A stretch of DNA of 64,000 nt from Antitrichia curtipendula (GCA_951230915.1 OX579638.1:29220696-29284695), one strand, 5' to 3'. Numbered from the stretch's first letter, positions 24,871 to 36,177 are shown. The notes: generated from the sequence alone by a model not told the origin. Numbers and translations are program-made.

Positions 24871-25973
24871 GGTGACGGATGTCCGTTTTGTTTGAATTCT
24901 TCCAGCAGGGAACAATTAAGCGCTCCTTATATCTGGAAAGATTCCTCAACGGACGACCGACATTTCATTGAAACTGGTTATCGGGAAATTCAACTCAATT
25001 CAATTCAATTCAAATCAAATTCAAGGATAGAATTGAGTCACTTGACAGTCCCAGGTCGCAACCGAGCTTAAAACAGCAACTTGGAATGAGGGAAGGCAAC
25101 TTCCGGTGCCGGCTGTAGCCAATGCTTTGGCAGCTTATAGAAAGAACTTAGTCGCTATTGTCAGCTCGATTTAAGCCCCAAACTCGGGTTAATAACAAAT
25201 GCAGTAAGCAACTTCTCCGTCATTTTCTTAAGCAGCCTGAACCTTCAATAAGTACTTCTAGGCTCACTCACACACACTCTAGTTCACTCACTCTAATAGT
25301 TTTTCACGAACTCCCAGAACAAAGGTGTCACTGAGTGAGAGCTGAGAGACAGGCACCAGTTCCACAGACAGATTCGTTCCAGCTGTGCTGGCACGCATCC
25401 CAAAACATTCGTTTACAGTTCGCCTCTTGAGATACTTCGTTAACTGACTTTCTTCTACCCGGACATGAGCAGATATTCTGCACTTCGTTGTCGACGTGTT
25501 CCTCCGATACCGGGATGGAGCTCTTCCGACAGTCTGTTCTGTTTTGCAAGAGAGAAGTCCAATGCTTTTTGTTCTGGAGAAAATGAAATGAAATTGCTGC
25601 ACGAGCAGTCCTCTGCTGGGCTCAGCCTTCGATAGTTAATTCATAAACAGAGTGATCAGATCAAGCCAATTCAGTCAAGAGGGTAGTTCATTACTATAAA
25701 TTGCTCCGATTACACGACCCATGATTAGTGACTGATGGAAATCATCTAATTAGGAACTTAATCATAAAAAACATATGATTAAGGTCCTAATTCAAATTCA
25801 GTCAAGGTTGATGACTGGCAAGAGCAAGCCGCTGTTGCTGCCTTTTCTGGCTGATGCAGGGTCGGTGACCCAGCTTATTGAAAAGGAAGAAAAAGCCAGG
25901 TCCCACTCTACAAACCACTTCAGCAAATACTATCTCACTGGATAGATACCAGTCTTAAAGTCCCTGTCAATAT

Positions 25974-26003
25974 ACAACGACCGCTAACGACGGCTAACGA
26001 CGA
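25974..26003 (-). repeat. Three 10-bp units just downstream of the HD-Zip stop codon
   Basis: A short tandem of gctaacgacg-type units lies about 120 bp beyond the HD-Zip stop codon, probably inside its 3' untranslated region. Confidence 0.5.
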
Positions 26004-26119
26004 CAAGTATGGCAGATCTCCCGTGATTGAACTCCTCAGGCTCCTGGAAAATTGAGGTGGTCGATGACCGAAATGAGAGTGTAGGTATGTACATGCAAGA
26101 GCAGCGCGTGGAGATCGAA

Positions 26120-27278
26120 TCAAGACCAATCCCACCATGGAAGACCACTCTGCTCATCGAGCTGCAGCAACAAGTAATTACTCGACTGGTCCACGAATTC
26201 ATGGAAGCCGCCATCGCCATCGTTCGAATTCGGGGAAGCACCAGGCATTCCCTCCAGTGGCACTTGCAGCAAACCCGAATCCTCCCCAAGGAAGGAGCTG
26301 AAGGAATTTGGGCTATGGCCATCGATCTGATGCTGCGGATCCTCCCTGAGAACGTCGGAGCTGCTGCTGTCGGTGGTGCGAGGACTGTACGCGTCCAGCA
26401 CGTTGCTGGAGCCGCTCACGGTTGAATCGTCTTCGCTCAAATTCGCCATCGACACGTCCACGGAGGGGGAAGTTCTCGCGTGATTGTGAGAGACAAACTC
26501 TTGGGAGCTCGTGGGGTTTCCAGTGGGGGTTTCCGGCTTGACTTCGGAAGCGTTAGCGTTAGATGTTAAGCGTTGCACCTCGGCCTTCAACTGTTTCTTC
26601 TCGCCCAGGACTTGCTCGTAATCGGCTTTCAGGCGTTCGTAATCGGCCGCCAGCGTCTCGTAGTCGCGCTCGAGTTGCTTCGTCTTCCAGCGCGCGCGAC
26701 GGTTCTGGAACCAGACGGCGACTTGGCGGGGCCGCAAGCCGAGCTCCTTGGCCAACTGCATTTTGCGCTCGGGCTCCAGCTTGTTCTCCATCTCGAAGTT
26801 GCGCTCCAGGGATCTCACTTGGTCGAAGGTCAGGCGCCGCTTCTTCTCCTGAGGGGACCTTCCTGGCGAAAGCTGAAGCTCGTCGCCGACTTCGTCGCCG
26901 TCCAGCTCGCTCGGCCCGTCCTCCACCGAAGGACCATCGTAACTGTAGGGTCGCTTCTGACCCGTGAGTGGCGTCGTCACAGCGGCTTCTAATCCACTCA
27001 CAAGCAACACCGGTGCCACTGCAACGCACAAACTCACGCACAGTTAGCCTCTAATTTGAACCTTCGCTCTTCCCCCTTACTTTTCCAATCTAGTGAGGAT
27101 TTTCTAAGCGAGGTGAAATTAATTTCTAGGGTGGGGTCGACAGACACGCACCGACTTGTAGCTGGCCCACGTGAGGCGAGTTCGAGCAGGGGCCTTGAAG
27201 CATGGCCACCAAATCAGAGCTGCTCTCGCTGGGCTGCATTCCGTTACCGTTACCTCCCCTGAAGCTTGGGATGGCCAT
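26120..27278 (-). CDS. Class I homeodomain-leucine zipper (HD-Zip I) transcription factor
   Basis: Two exons (27278-27152 and 27018-26120, 133-bp intron with gtgcgt donor and gttgcag acceptor, phase 1) give 341 residues. The ATG at 27278 is preceded in frame by TGA two codons upstream, and a second in-frame ATG follows at codon 14. Residues about 14-32 read [19 protein letters not shown]. The homeodomain spans about 98-156 with [10 protein letters not shown] at 145-154. The zipper follows directly with heptad positions L158, L165, L172, V179, L186, L193. There is no START or MEKHLA domain, so this is class I (class II is less likely because no CPSCE motif is seen). A Ser/Asp/Glu-rich tail ends in LPWWDWS, typical of this class. 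HD-Zip I proteins bind CAATNATTG-type sites as dimers in stress and growth responses; the specific role here is unknown. Confidence 0.93.
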
Positions 27279-28212
27279 CGATCACCACCTCGACAGCAAT
27301 GGCCTAAAATCTGGCCCAGCTAGCTGACCCCACCTTGCTCAGCAATTGCGACAGACCGATGCTACTCATTTCCTAGCTTCCCCTGCACATCATCGAACGT
27401 TTCGTTACCACTCTGATCATAACATCAAACGAACTAATTTCTTCCCAATCCGCAAATGCTCACGCGGTAGACAAATGCTGCAGACAGGAATTGTATTTTG
27501 GTGATTTCCAAAAACAGAGCAGGCAACCCGGACGATCTACTAAATGTTCTGCAGACTTCCCAGGACATGGTAGTACGATATCCACATTGATCATCCCGGC
27601 TTATTCGATCTAGAGACTGTTGTACCGTGTGCACCACTGGATTCCAAGCTACTCCAGAACCACTAACCATGCAACAGGACATTGTGTTCCTGTCGCCATC
27701 GCTTCCTACAGAAAGGTACTGCTGCTGCTGTTGCATAAAATTAATGTAAGATCTACATCGATCTCGAGTTGACAATCTGCACACAACTGACTGAGTCTCA
27801 CAGGCTCCCACGACAGACATGATTCACCCACCACACAGAGACACAATGTGTACACATTGATCATCCAGTTCGCTCCCAAGCGTGGTCGATCACGCGGCTT
27901 TACGAATTCTACTGCCCAGTACGTACGTTCCAGCTAGCAACAATGTGATCGAAAGGTAGTACCTTGCGATCGAGGAGTACAGTAGCTAGTGGTGATCGAT
28001 ATCCAACGAAGCTCAGATGAGTCAGAGATTCTGCAACAAGCTCCGAAATGTTGAGAGCAGCAGGGATGGACGGAGGAACTGAACCCAGGAGCAGGTGCTA
28101 GTTCTAACTTAAAGGAGTAGTGCGAATGTTGTTGGTGATGAAGCCCCCGGGTACATGGAGGGGTGCGCAGCAGCAGTGAGGATTCTGTGCCAAGGACAGA
28201 GCTGGACTACTG
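27279..28212 (-). promoter_or_regulatory. Long 5' leader of the HD-Zip I gene with upstream ORFs
   Basis: Between the predicted start site near 28.21 kb and the ATG lie about 0.93 kb of leader, or leader plus an undetected intron. On the minus strand it holds several ATG codons. These include a 21-codon upstream ORF (27368-27303, starting MSSIGLSQLL) and a 128-codon open frame (27820-27434, starting MSVVGACETQ). A perfect 16-bp palindrome, CAATGTGTACACATTG, sits at 27844-27859. Some plant HD-Zip I genes carry translation-repressing upstream ORFs, but I cannot show that these are conserved. Confidence 0.45.
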
Positions 28213-28239
28213 AAGACAAGCAGGCCGAGCAGGAGCAGG

Positions 28240-28247
28240 CTTTTATA
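28240..28247 (-). promoter_or_regulatory. TATA box of the HD-Zip I gene
   Basis: TATAAAAG on the minus strand, followed by GC-rich sequence, fits a core promoter with initiation about 30 bp downstream, near 28208-28216. A ctgacgtgaac motif (TGACGTG, bZIP-type core) lies a little upstream at about 28274. Confidence 0.6.
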
Positions 28248-28471
28248 GAAACGGGAGGGGCATTGGTGCTAAGCTGACGTGAACTGAAAAGAAATGAAAT
28301 CTCTCTGCCTTTCAGTGCCTTTCATTGACTTGCCTTGGCATGCAGTGCATCACCGTGGATGGTTGTGGTAGGTCCGACCGGTTCCACCCCCACGGATTCC
28401 CCCATTGCCTCTGACCACGCATTTCCCTCTTCTCTTTCCTTTTCTAGTTGCCCTTTTTTCCCTGGTCTCAA

Positions 28472-28690
28472 TACATAACATCGTATAATAAATCAGGCAG
28501 TGGTCCTCCGCATGCTGGGAAGGTATAATGCTTGGCTAGATACCTGGGAAGGACTTCGTTATAATCAGTTATTTCAAAGAATTCGGGTTGGCTGAGGAAC
28601 GAATTTTGTTCACTGTAGAGACCCCTGCCTGCCTGCCTGCCTGCCTGCCTGTCTGCCTCATTCGTAAACAATGTTTTGTGTTTATGAGCT
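28472..28690 (+). repeat. Segment duplicated at 53.2 kb, copy 1
   Basis: The upstream flank of the HD-Zip gene contains about 220 bp collinear with 53245-53465: cataacatcgtataa, agtggtcctcc, ggtataatgcttggctagat, ttgggttggctgagga-like, acccctgcctg and gtaaacaatgtt all have counterparts in order. Divergence is considerable, so the duplication is old. Confidence 0.6.
28624..28657 (+). repeat. (CCTG)n microsatellite
   Basis: Seven or eight tandem cctg/cctg-like tetramers lie inside the duplicated segment. The copy at 53.4 kb has only a single cctgcc at this place, so the repeat expanded here after duplication. Confidence 0.9.
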
Positions 28691-28699
28691 TGCTCCCCT

Positions 28700-29284
28700 C
28701 GCGCTGGAGCTTTCACTATTACTGTGCCAGGCTCCCAGCTGGTTCTACTACACGTTTTGCCCGGCCTGCAAAAAATAGTGCCCACGCTACGCGCAAACTG
28801 CCACTGTCGCGCACACCCCTTTTCACACCCTGCGGCCGGGACAAGCTAGTTGCTGACTCAGGAGTGAGGACGGAGGACTACGGGTTTTCTAACTTAATGC
28901 CTGACGTCTGAGTGCAGGTATGTTCTGAATCTGAATTTTTGAACGTAGTGCTGTAATATATAAATATAAATAATTTATGATACATGGAATTGACTTACGG
29001 TATGCGGTCCTGGAAATGTCCTGGACAGTACCAGTACAGAGTATAATTCCACTTGTGGGTAAATCACTTTTGTATGCACAGTACAGTCAAGTCATAAGTT
29101 ATCTTTGTGTTATTATGCGACCAATGAATTAAACTTACAGAAAGGTGATTCTCTTGAAATTCAGTTGTATATCCAAAAAACAGCTGTCAAGGAGCTGTCA
29201 GTAGCGGCTACGTACTGCACAGGACTGGGCTACCGGTATGGGGAAGAAAAAGTAAAGAGTGTTGATTGCAGAACAAAGGATGGG
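28700..29284. other. Mixed to A+T-rich flank, nothing recognised
   Basis: The sequence grades from the GC-richer upstream flank into A+T-rich DNA. I see no supported gene or element end. Confidence 0.4.
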
Positions 29285-29500
29285 AAGTAAACCAGCCTAT
29301 GACAGGCAGAATTACTGGATTGCCCTGTTGGCATTGTTGAATAATTCTACATCCACATAAAGGCAAACGTGAGAAATGAGGAGGAGAGCACTTGGAAATT
29401 TTAACTTTTTCGACACAGCATGCATTTGTTATGAGTTTGTGAAGTGTGCTTACCTCTTGGCCCAACAGAGTCTTTAAACGACCCCAAAATTGACGAAAAG
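29285..29500 (-). mobile_element. Truncated TA-flanked element (copy D3)
   Basis: Starting with gtaaaccagcctatgacagg, the sequence follows the right half of D1 in reverse: gaattact..., acgtgagaaatg, ttggaaattttaa, gtttgtgaagtgtgc, cagagtctttaaacgacccc. The other terminus is missing. Confidence 0.6.
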
Positions 29501-30321
29501 TATGTATGTAATGAACATCTTATTCACTTAAAAGAGACACAAAATGCATTTCCTCGCATGGCCAAAGCATGAAGGCCTAAAAAATTCTCTTCCTCTGATG
29601 AATTTATACTCAAAAGGAAGAAGTTCCTATTGCAGTCACTAATCACTCCATCACCATCATTCAAGACTTTGATTGTGAACACTAATTCAAGCTAATGTAG
29701 TCCAAATCTCATTTACTAAAAAAAAAAATCTCATTTACTAGAAAAAGTTTGGCATGGGTTGATGCAAGCCTGAAATGGGTCATTACTTACGTGTGTGTCA
29801 TGGCCTTTTACCTATTGTGGGCTAGTTTAACTTAAGATATTTTTTTAATGTGAACGATAAGTGCTTCGGACCCCTTATAATAATCTCTTGACATTCAATC
29901 TTGGCATGTCAAGCAATGACCCTTGACATCATTGTTCATCCTAAATTTAGTTGTTTTATTCTTAATTCTACTTGATGGATAGTTACTTCGCTATTCATTG
30001 GTAGTATATAGTGAGCAAACTTTTAGTAAGTCAAATTTAGCACTCATGGATACATATTCTTGAACATGCATAGGTTCAAGAGTATTATGGGACGTAATGC
30101 CAAGTCTAATAGTTCTTCAAAAACATTTATATTTATATTTTTCAAAAATTAGAGGGTGTAGAAATAAAAAGACATTATGAGTTATAACACTTTTTTAATT
30201 ATCCAATTGAGTGTTGACAAATCTACCTCAAAAAACTTCACTTGGCATTATCATTAAGGCTAAGCACTAACTCTAAGTTGGCTAGGGAAAACTAGTCCAT
30301 ACGCTCATTCCAATTTTGCAT
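29501..30321. other. A+T-rich intergenic DNA
   Basis: No gene or paired repeat was recognised. Confidence 0.45.
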
Positions 30322-31016
30322 TTAACCCCTAAAGAACCATTGTCCCTTTTGGGGACAAATGAGATTTTGGGCAAATACCTACGGGTTGAATTTTTGTCCT
30401 GATTTTTTGAAACTTTTTTTGAAGATAGAAAAAATGATTAGCTTTGTGGGAATTGATATTTTCTTCAATCAGTGCCCAAGAACAAAAGTTATGCCCAAAT
30501 AAGCTCAAAACAAGGGAGAGCAAGCAACAAAAAAAAATTGTAAAAATTTGAATTTTTTTTCTTTTTTTCATACATTATATTTTTGTCTATCTGGTAAGCT
30601 TTGATTCATTTCATTTGGATTTGTTATGAGAAAGTTGTGGACAATCTTGTTTTTCAAGCAATTTGAGCATCTTCTTGGAATTTTTTTTGTAGGATCATTT
30701 TTTAATGCAATTTTTGTAATTTTTCATAAACAAGATAGCCAATTTTGAGTATTTTTTTGGCAGAATATTCTGCCGAAAAATACTCAAAATTGCCTAGTCT
30801 TATCATAAACAAGATAGGCAAGACTGCATAGATTGCAAGATATTTGTGTTTAAAGTGAAAAAACAAGTTTTTCAGCACATTACGGGATTAGATTTTTTGA
30901 CTTTGAACATTTTTAACTTAAACTTTTTGCACTAAAGAGTTTTGAACTTTAAATCTTTATAGTGGATAATTAAGTATTTCTTGACAGAAAAAAGGCCTTG
31001 GTCCTTTAGGGGTTAA
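30322..31016 (+). mobile_element. TTAA-flanked element, family 2 (copy G1)
   Basis: TTAA flanks are at 30322-30325 and 31013-31016, with ends CCCCTAAAGAACCATTGTCC and, in reverse complement, CCCCTAAAGGACCAAGGCC. A subterminal palindrome, ttgtcccttttggggacaa, starts about 15 bp inside the left end. The right subterminal region carries the ...ttcttgacagaaaaaaggcc motif shared by the family. Inside lies a small inverted pair of gaatattctgccgaaaaata type near 30770. It is non-coding. Confidence 0.85.
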
Positions 31017-31017
31017 G

Positions 31018-31212
31018 GAAAATGCTGGAGCTTATTACCTACAACAAATCAGGTAATCAACTTATAAGAATTAGAATTTATATTTGAAAGCAAAGATCCC
31101 AACAAAGTGAAGAGAGGTCAAGAAACTTCAATTTAATTAACCACAAAATAATAGAGCACGTTGTTACATTTATCTCCATCTACGTCCATAAGGACACATG
31201 TGAGGAAAATGA
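31018..31212 (+). repeat. Directly repeated host unit, copy 1 (uninterrupted)
   Basis: The unit runs from ggaaaatgctggagcttatt to cataaggacacatgtga. A second copy begins at 31214 (ggaaaatgatggagttttta) and is split by the TTAA element at 31320-32539, resuming at taatcaactacaaaata. At the equivalent point copy 1 reads caatttaattaaccacaaaa, so copy 1 is the empty site. Confidence 0.75.
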
Positions 31213-31319
31213 TGGAGTTTTTAGTAACAACAAATTGGATGATCAATTTAGAAGAATTTAAAATTTATATTTTGAAGCACAGACCCCGACAAAGCAAAGA
31301 GAGGTAAAAAAACTTCAAT

Positions 31320-32539
31320 TCAACCCCTGAAATTCCAAGAGACAGTCCCCTTGGAGGACTCTTGCCATTAGAAAAAATTTGGAGGCCTCTACATGGTTGT
31401 CACACTTTGGACTAGTGCCTCCAAAAATCTAAATAAAAAATTAAATTTTATTTGGAAAATAAATTAAAAATTAAAAGATTTAAATGTGACATGGAACCTC
31501 AGATGCCACCTCAAGTGCTACATCAGAATTATTTTTTTAAATTAGATATTTAAAAATAAAAACTTTATTTTTTAAATTTGGATTGCTAGTCTAGCTTTGG
31601 CAGCCCTGTAGAGTCCCAATTTTTTTTTTCTAATGAAGTTCAAGCAAGTACCTATAATTCCAATTTTTGACAAAAAAATTTGAATTTTTTTTCAAGATAA
31701 GAAAACTGATTAGCTTTATGAAAATATAAAATTTATTTCAATTAGTGCCCAAATGCAAAAATTATGCCACAAATAGCCCAAACAAGGGAGGGCAGATGGC
31801 CTAACCCCCACCCCCACCCACCCCAAAACACACACTTGAAATAGTATTTTTTTAAACTATTTCTTATTAAATATATTTTTGTCTATAAGGAAAGATTTGA
31901 TTCATTCCATTTGGATCAGTAATGCGAAAGTTATGAAGCTTCTTGTTTTGCAAGCAATCTTAGTAAATTTTGAGAAAATAGTATATTGGATTTGTTTTTG
32001 AATCAATTTAAACTATTTTTCAAGAAAAAAAATTGCACATGGTTTAGTTTGATTTCTGCAACAATCTTGCAATTGGAATTAGTGTATTTCAATTCCATCT
32101 TAGAGCTATCAACAATTTAGTTTTTCTTTCTATTTTGTATATGCTTTAATTTAACAAATTTTTGAAGAATGAATATTACAAATTGTTGTTTTTTAATTCC
32201 TAAACTTTCAACTCAACTCTTCAACGTTAAAATTTTTTAATTCACTATCTATAGTACAAAAAATTTAAATAAAGAGGATTCAAAGCCTTATAGTCTATTG
32301 AGGTTAGGAACAAAAAAGCTTGTTTTCTTCACTTTAAACAATTATATCCCCAGTTATATCTTGTGATTGATATTATCAAAGCTTATAAAAATTTCCTCCA
32401 TGCATTCTCTTACTAGCCTAGTGCAATATCCTATAATTGAATATGTAAAAAAACAAATGTTTAAGATTTGTGTTGTTTACATTGAATAATGGCAATTTTG
32501 AGAGTTTTTTGACAAAAAAGAATGGCCTTCAAGGGCTAA
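31320..32539 (+). mobile_element. TTAA-type element, family 2 (copy H5), with nested MITE
   Basis: The left end TCAA-CCCCTGAAATTCCAAG and the right end ...GGCCTTCAAGGG-CTAA are decayed versions of the family ends. The right subterminal gagttttttgacaaaaaaga is shared with other copies. The element interrupts a directly repeated unit whose intact copy shows TTAA at the insertion point. A CACTA-like MITE is nested near the left end. No coding capacity is present. Confidence 0.7.
31366..31635. mobile_element. CACTA-like MITE nested in H5
   Basis: The ends are CATTAGAAAAAATTTGGAGG at the left and ...tttttttttCTAATG at the right. The left end closely resembles that of the MITE at 322-638, including the ggcctc block. 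No clear target duplication was seen. The interior is an A+T-rich non-coding stretch. Confidence 0.55.
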
Positions 32540-32599
32540 TCAACTACAAAATAGAGAGTAGATTCTTACATTTATCTCTAGACATATCCACAAAGACAT

Positions 32600-33205
32600 G
32601 CCCGTGTGTATTGGTTCTTCTAAGCCCTTTACAATAGTTTATATAGTGGGTCATGCCAAGGCCACCATATGCTAAGGCCACCATATGCTAATTTATCCTA
32701 TTAGTATGTGTCCATGGCTCTAAGTTACCAAACCCTCACAACCTTAAATCAGTGCGTGTTGAAACATTTGGGTATTGTACAAATTTCCACAACAAATTTT
32801 TGGGAAAGCCATCAACTTGCAAGTGATTCATTTTTTTCCTCATTCCAATAGAATAAATTAGTGTAGACTACTTTAATCCTATAAGGACGATGCAAACCAT
32901 TCAAATTCAATGGATGGTCAAACAATCTCTTTTCATATTGAAGAATGGATGATTTTCACCCAATGTTTTGTGTGAATCTATATTAATGCTATATGATTCT
33001 ACATGATTGAATTAAATTCAAGTCATGTTATTTGTTTTTTGATTTTATACAACATAGTTTGTCAAAAAATTGGTATACCTCTATACTATATCTCATACTT
33101 TAAGGTTTTTTTATTTACAGCTTGATTTTGACATTCAAAATGATTTCTTTAACTTTTAAGCAAATCTAACAAAGTGCAACTTCTAAAATGCAGTTTCTAC
33201 TCCAC
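32600..33205. other. A+T-rich intergenic DNA
   Basis: The only local structure is a short exact tandem of aaggccaccatatgct near 32656-32690. No gene was seen. Confidence 0.5.
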
Positions 33206-34164
33206 TTAACCCCTGAAGGTTTTTGACTACGATTTCAACCAAAACGCTCCAAAACTGCCATTTCTAATACAAGTGCCAAATTTTAGATTAAAAATGAAAC
33301 AAGGACACATGTAACCATAGGATCTTGTAGTACGTTGTTTTGAGAAGATGTGAAAAAATTCAGAAAATTACACCGTGTAGATTGCAAGATATTAGTGTTT
33401 GAAGTGACAAAAATCCATTTTTTTCCCTGCAAAAAACTGGGCAGCTGCACTTCACAAGGTCAGATCTTTATGAAAAAAATTCCAAAATGGTTGTAATTCT
33501 TTGGATTCATTCTTCAAGGTAAGTTGGCTACATGCTTGAAATGTTTAAGATCATTTGGAATTGTACAACATATAGGAAAAAAATAGTAAGTAGAAAGAAG
33601 TAGAGAATGGTTCAAAATACTAAATTGTTAACCAGTTTTTTATGGAATCGAAAAATGCCAATCCCAATGGTTGACATGTTTTAATAAACAATCTACACCT
33701 AATGTTTTTATTTTGTTTCAAAAATATTAAAAACTGAATAAAATAAAGGACTTCAAAGTTTATTTTAGAATAGAGATTTTATAACTACTTGTAAACTATC
33801 CTCAACTAAAACTCCTTATAACTTTCATCTCATTAATCAAAATGGAATGATTCAAAGTGATTTTATGCAGAAATCCAAAAAATAATTTTAAATTTTTATT
33901 TTTTATTTTTCAAAAAAGTGTTTTTTAAAGAAGTTTTTTTTGTTGCCCGGGTTGCCCGCCGAGCAATGAAAGCTACATATTACTCAATAACTTTTTGACA
34001 TTGTAGTCAAAAGTTATGAAAATTGTTGGGCCTCAAAGCTACGTACTCCTAGGGAAAATGTTTTGTTAAAATAAAAAATTATGAAAAATAAAAATTCCAT
34101 TTGTAATGAGCTGCCCAAAATTGCTATGTTGCCAAAAAATGCACTTTGGTCCTTTAGGGGTTAA
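33206..34164 (-). mobile_element. TTAA-flanked element, family 1 (copy C)
   Basis: TTAA flanks are at 33206-33209 and 34161-34164. The ends are CCCCTGAAGGTTTTTGACTA at the left and ...TTTGGTCCTTTAGGGG at the right. The interior is the reverse complement of copy B at 59021-59974 through its whole length of about 0.95 kb, including the GCCCGGGTTGCCCGCC block. It lacks the TA element seen in copy A and so gives an empty site for it. Confidence 0.85.
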
Positions 34165-35382
34165 ATTTTTTGAAAAATCCTCAAAAATTAGCATTTCATA
34201 GAAGTTTGAAATTGAGGATCTATGACCACATTTTAAATATAGAATGTCACAAATCCTTTATTTATACTATCATTTAAAAAAATATAATAACACAGTAATA
34301 TTCCAAAAATAAAAATAAAATTTTTGAGCATGTTTTGTATTTGATATGAATTTTCTTCCCTTTCTCCTCAAAAAACTCACGGTAACTTGAAATTTTCCCA
34401 AAAAAGTCTGAAAATTTTATGACCAATATTTTACTAGACATGTGATTTCATATCTAAAAAATGAAAATATAATATTCCACTCATAACTAGCAACAAAATG
34501 GAGGACACAAAGTAGAGGGGTTTGAGGTTTAGCTACATAGTTACGGCCTCCATCCTTACATAGTTAAAGCACACGAGGACAAGTGTAAAATGTAATTTTC
34601 TTAGAACGGAAATAAGAACCCGTGCTCAAGGTTACATGTGGTGTTTGAATCAACAATCATCTCCATGGTAAATTTTGTTAAAATGGTGGTGTTCCACACA
34701 CCTTTTTTTCAATTCATTTCTAGAACAAGTATAGGTATTTAGACCCCACGTTCTAAACATGAAAGTGCCAAGTTTGTGAAATTACACTGCCATTTGAACA
34801 AAATATCGGTTCCCAAAGTCTTCTCCATCATCCAAGCCTCCGGGGGAATGCCGCTACTTTGTAGCCCCGATGTCGAGACTAAAAAGAAGCAATCATTCAT
34901 TCACCAAAGTTGTTGTTGTTCTCAAACCCAAAAGGAATCAAATCCACCACTTGTCTTTTCGAAGCTCCGTCTCTTCTAGTGTTTTCCGTGGCTTCCCTCC
35001 AAGTGCTGCCGCCGTGGCTGGGTTGTGCCAGCCAGTGGGTGGAACAAGTGGACTGAACATTCTAAAAATGAAGTCTGTTAGTAGCCTTGTGCACGCAGAG
35101 TGACCGCATTTGCATCATTAGGTCCTTTTTGTGGATCCATGAGCTTCAGGGTTCCTTGGAAAATGGTTACTTTGGCATGTGCAAGCCATCTGGAGTTCTG
35201 GACTCTGCACTTGATGCTTGACGAAGTCCTTGGCGAACAAACTTAACTTAATTAAGTGACGTGCTAAACAAGTTTTTTCAGGTTGCATTAAACAGGAAAA
35301 CATGTCAGGGTTCATGTTTGCTTTCCTGGCACTACTTGGATGTACTTTTTGAGCTGCAAACTGATTAGTTAAGGTAGTCTGC
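34165..35382. other. A+T-rich DNA with a GC-richer patch at 34.78-35.35 kb
   Basis: The patch around 34.8-35.3 kb has mixed composition and short open frames, but no domain, start context or splice pattern that I can defend. It may be a gene relic. The rest is A+T-rich with nothing recognised. Confidence 0.4.
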
Positions 35383-35668
35383 TCTTAAAGGAACCTTTGA
35401 AGACCTGATTGCTTTGGGGGAAGCTAAACTCCTTGAAACCATTTTCAGTAAGTTTCCATAGAAAGAAAAATGGAATTGGCATCAAACCCAAGTCGTTTCA
35501 CAAGTTTGGGACCTTCGTAGAATTAGTTATCTATTTTTGAAGTTGAGACATAGTAGTCACAAAATCCGACCCCCTCTTGAAATGTATAGTGTTGGTACAT
35601 TGAAGAAAGCAAAATGTAACTTTGTGTTAGAGGACGCTTTTAGGGTAGGGTCTTTTGTAGAGCATCCT
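35383..35668 (+). repeat. Dispersed repeat N, copy 1
   Basis: This segment of about 0.29 kb, beginning gctcttaaaggaacctttga, is collinear with the reverse complement of 63423-63710. Shared blocks include gaagctaaactccttgaaac, ttgaagttgagaca, ggtacattgaagaaagcaaa and ggacgcttttag. The other copy shows GCTCTTAA inverted ends, so this is probably a MITE. Confidence 0.7.
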
Positions 35669-35749
35669 ATTTTACTTTGATGTACTTTACGGCAAAGAGA
35701 TGATGTAGTCATTGAAAATTGGAAGATCAATACATAATTTCTATACATT

Positions 35750-35905
35750 AAATTAGGATGTTTGTTTTGTTACGTTTGTATGTTACGATAAGATCTCTTG
35801 AACCATGCATCCACTGGTAGCATTCATGGTACCGTTAGAATGTTGTATGCGAGGAGGGTTGCATGGAATTTGTTTTGTGGCATTTGGACTCACGATAAAA
35901 AAAGA
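35750..35905 (+). repeat. Repeat K, second copy
   Basis: The order tttgttttgttacgtttg, gaaccatgcatccac, tagcattcatggtaccgtta and tttgtggcatttggactcac matches about 16690-16830, diverged. Confidence 0.55.
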
Positions 35906-35985
35906 AATATTGAATTACTTTATTACTTTATTTAGATATACTGTGTCAATGATCGGAAAAAATTGGCAGCTAGTTCAAAGTTAGC

Positions 35986-36177
35986 TGGAGGAATTTGGAA
36001 AAAACCTGGTTGCAACTTGAAATCAGTGGCAGAAAACCGATGAAAAAATCTATAAAATTTCTATTTCCAGTATTAAAAAAATAGAGAAAATAACCAGACT
36101 CAGTTCTTCCAAAACCGGTTCAATGTGAGAATTGAAGGAAATTAGCTGGTAAAACTCAAAAAGTTTCCCAAACACTG
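35986..36177 (+). repeat. Dispersed repeat L, copy 2
   Basis: It is collinear with 24695-24870: ctggttgcaacttga, taaaatttctattt, ggttcaatgtgagaattgaa and ctcaaaaagtttcccaaac. Confidence 0.6.

Larger units (their letters stand above)
22013..25980. other. Mixed-composition region, possible decayed or non-coding transcription units
   Basis: Base composition is closer to genic than in the neighbours. The sequence is non-repetitive except for a hairpin near 23370 and repeat L near 24.7 kb. A short exon-like stretch starts with ATG at 22525 after ttttag and ends at a gttagc donor-like site at 22573 (16 codons); I cannot join it to further exons or recognise it. Its right end lies downstream of the HD-Zip stop codon and probably includes that gene's 3' untranslated region. 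No protein gene is called. Confidence 0.4.

Noticed and set aside
25288..25602. 104-codon minus-strand frame downstream of the HD-Zip gene
   Set aside because: It lies where the HD-Zip 3' untranslated region is expected, and no domain is recognisable.
26559..27041. Open frames opposite or out of phase with the HD-Zip gene
   Set aside because: They are Arg/Ala/Gly-rich products of GC-rich codons without domains, overlapping the homeodomain exon.
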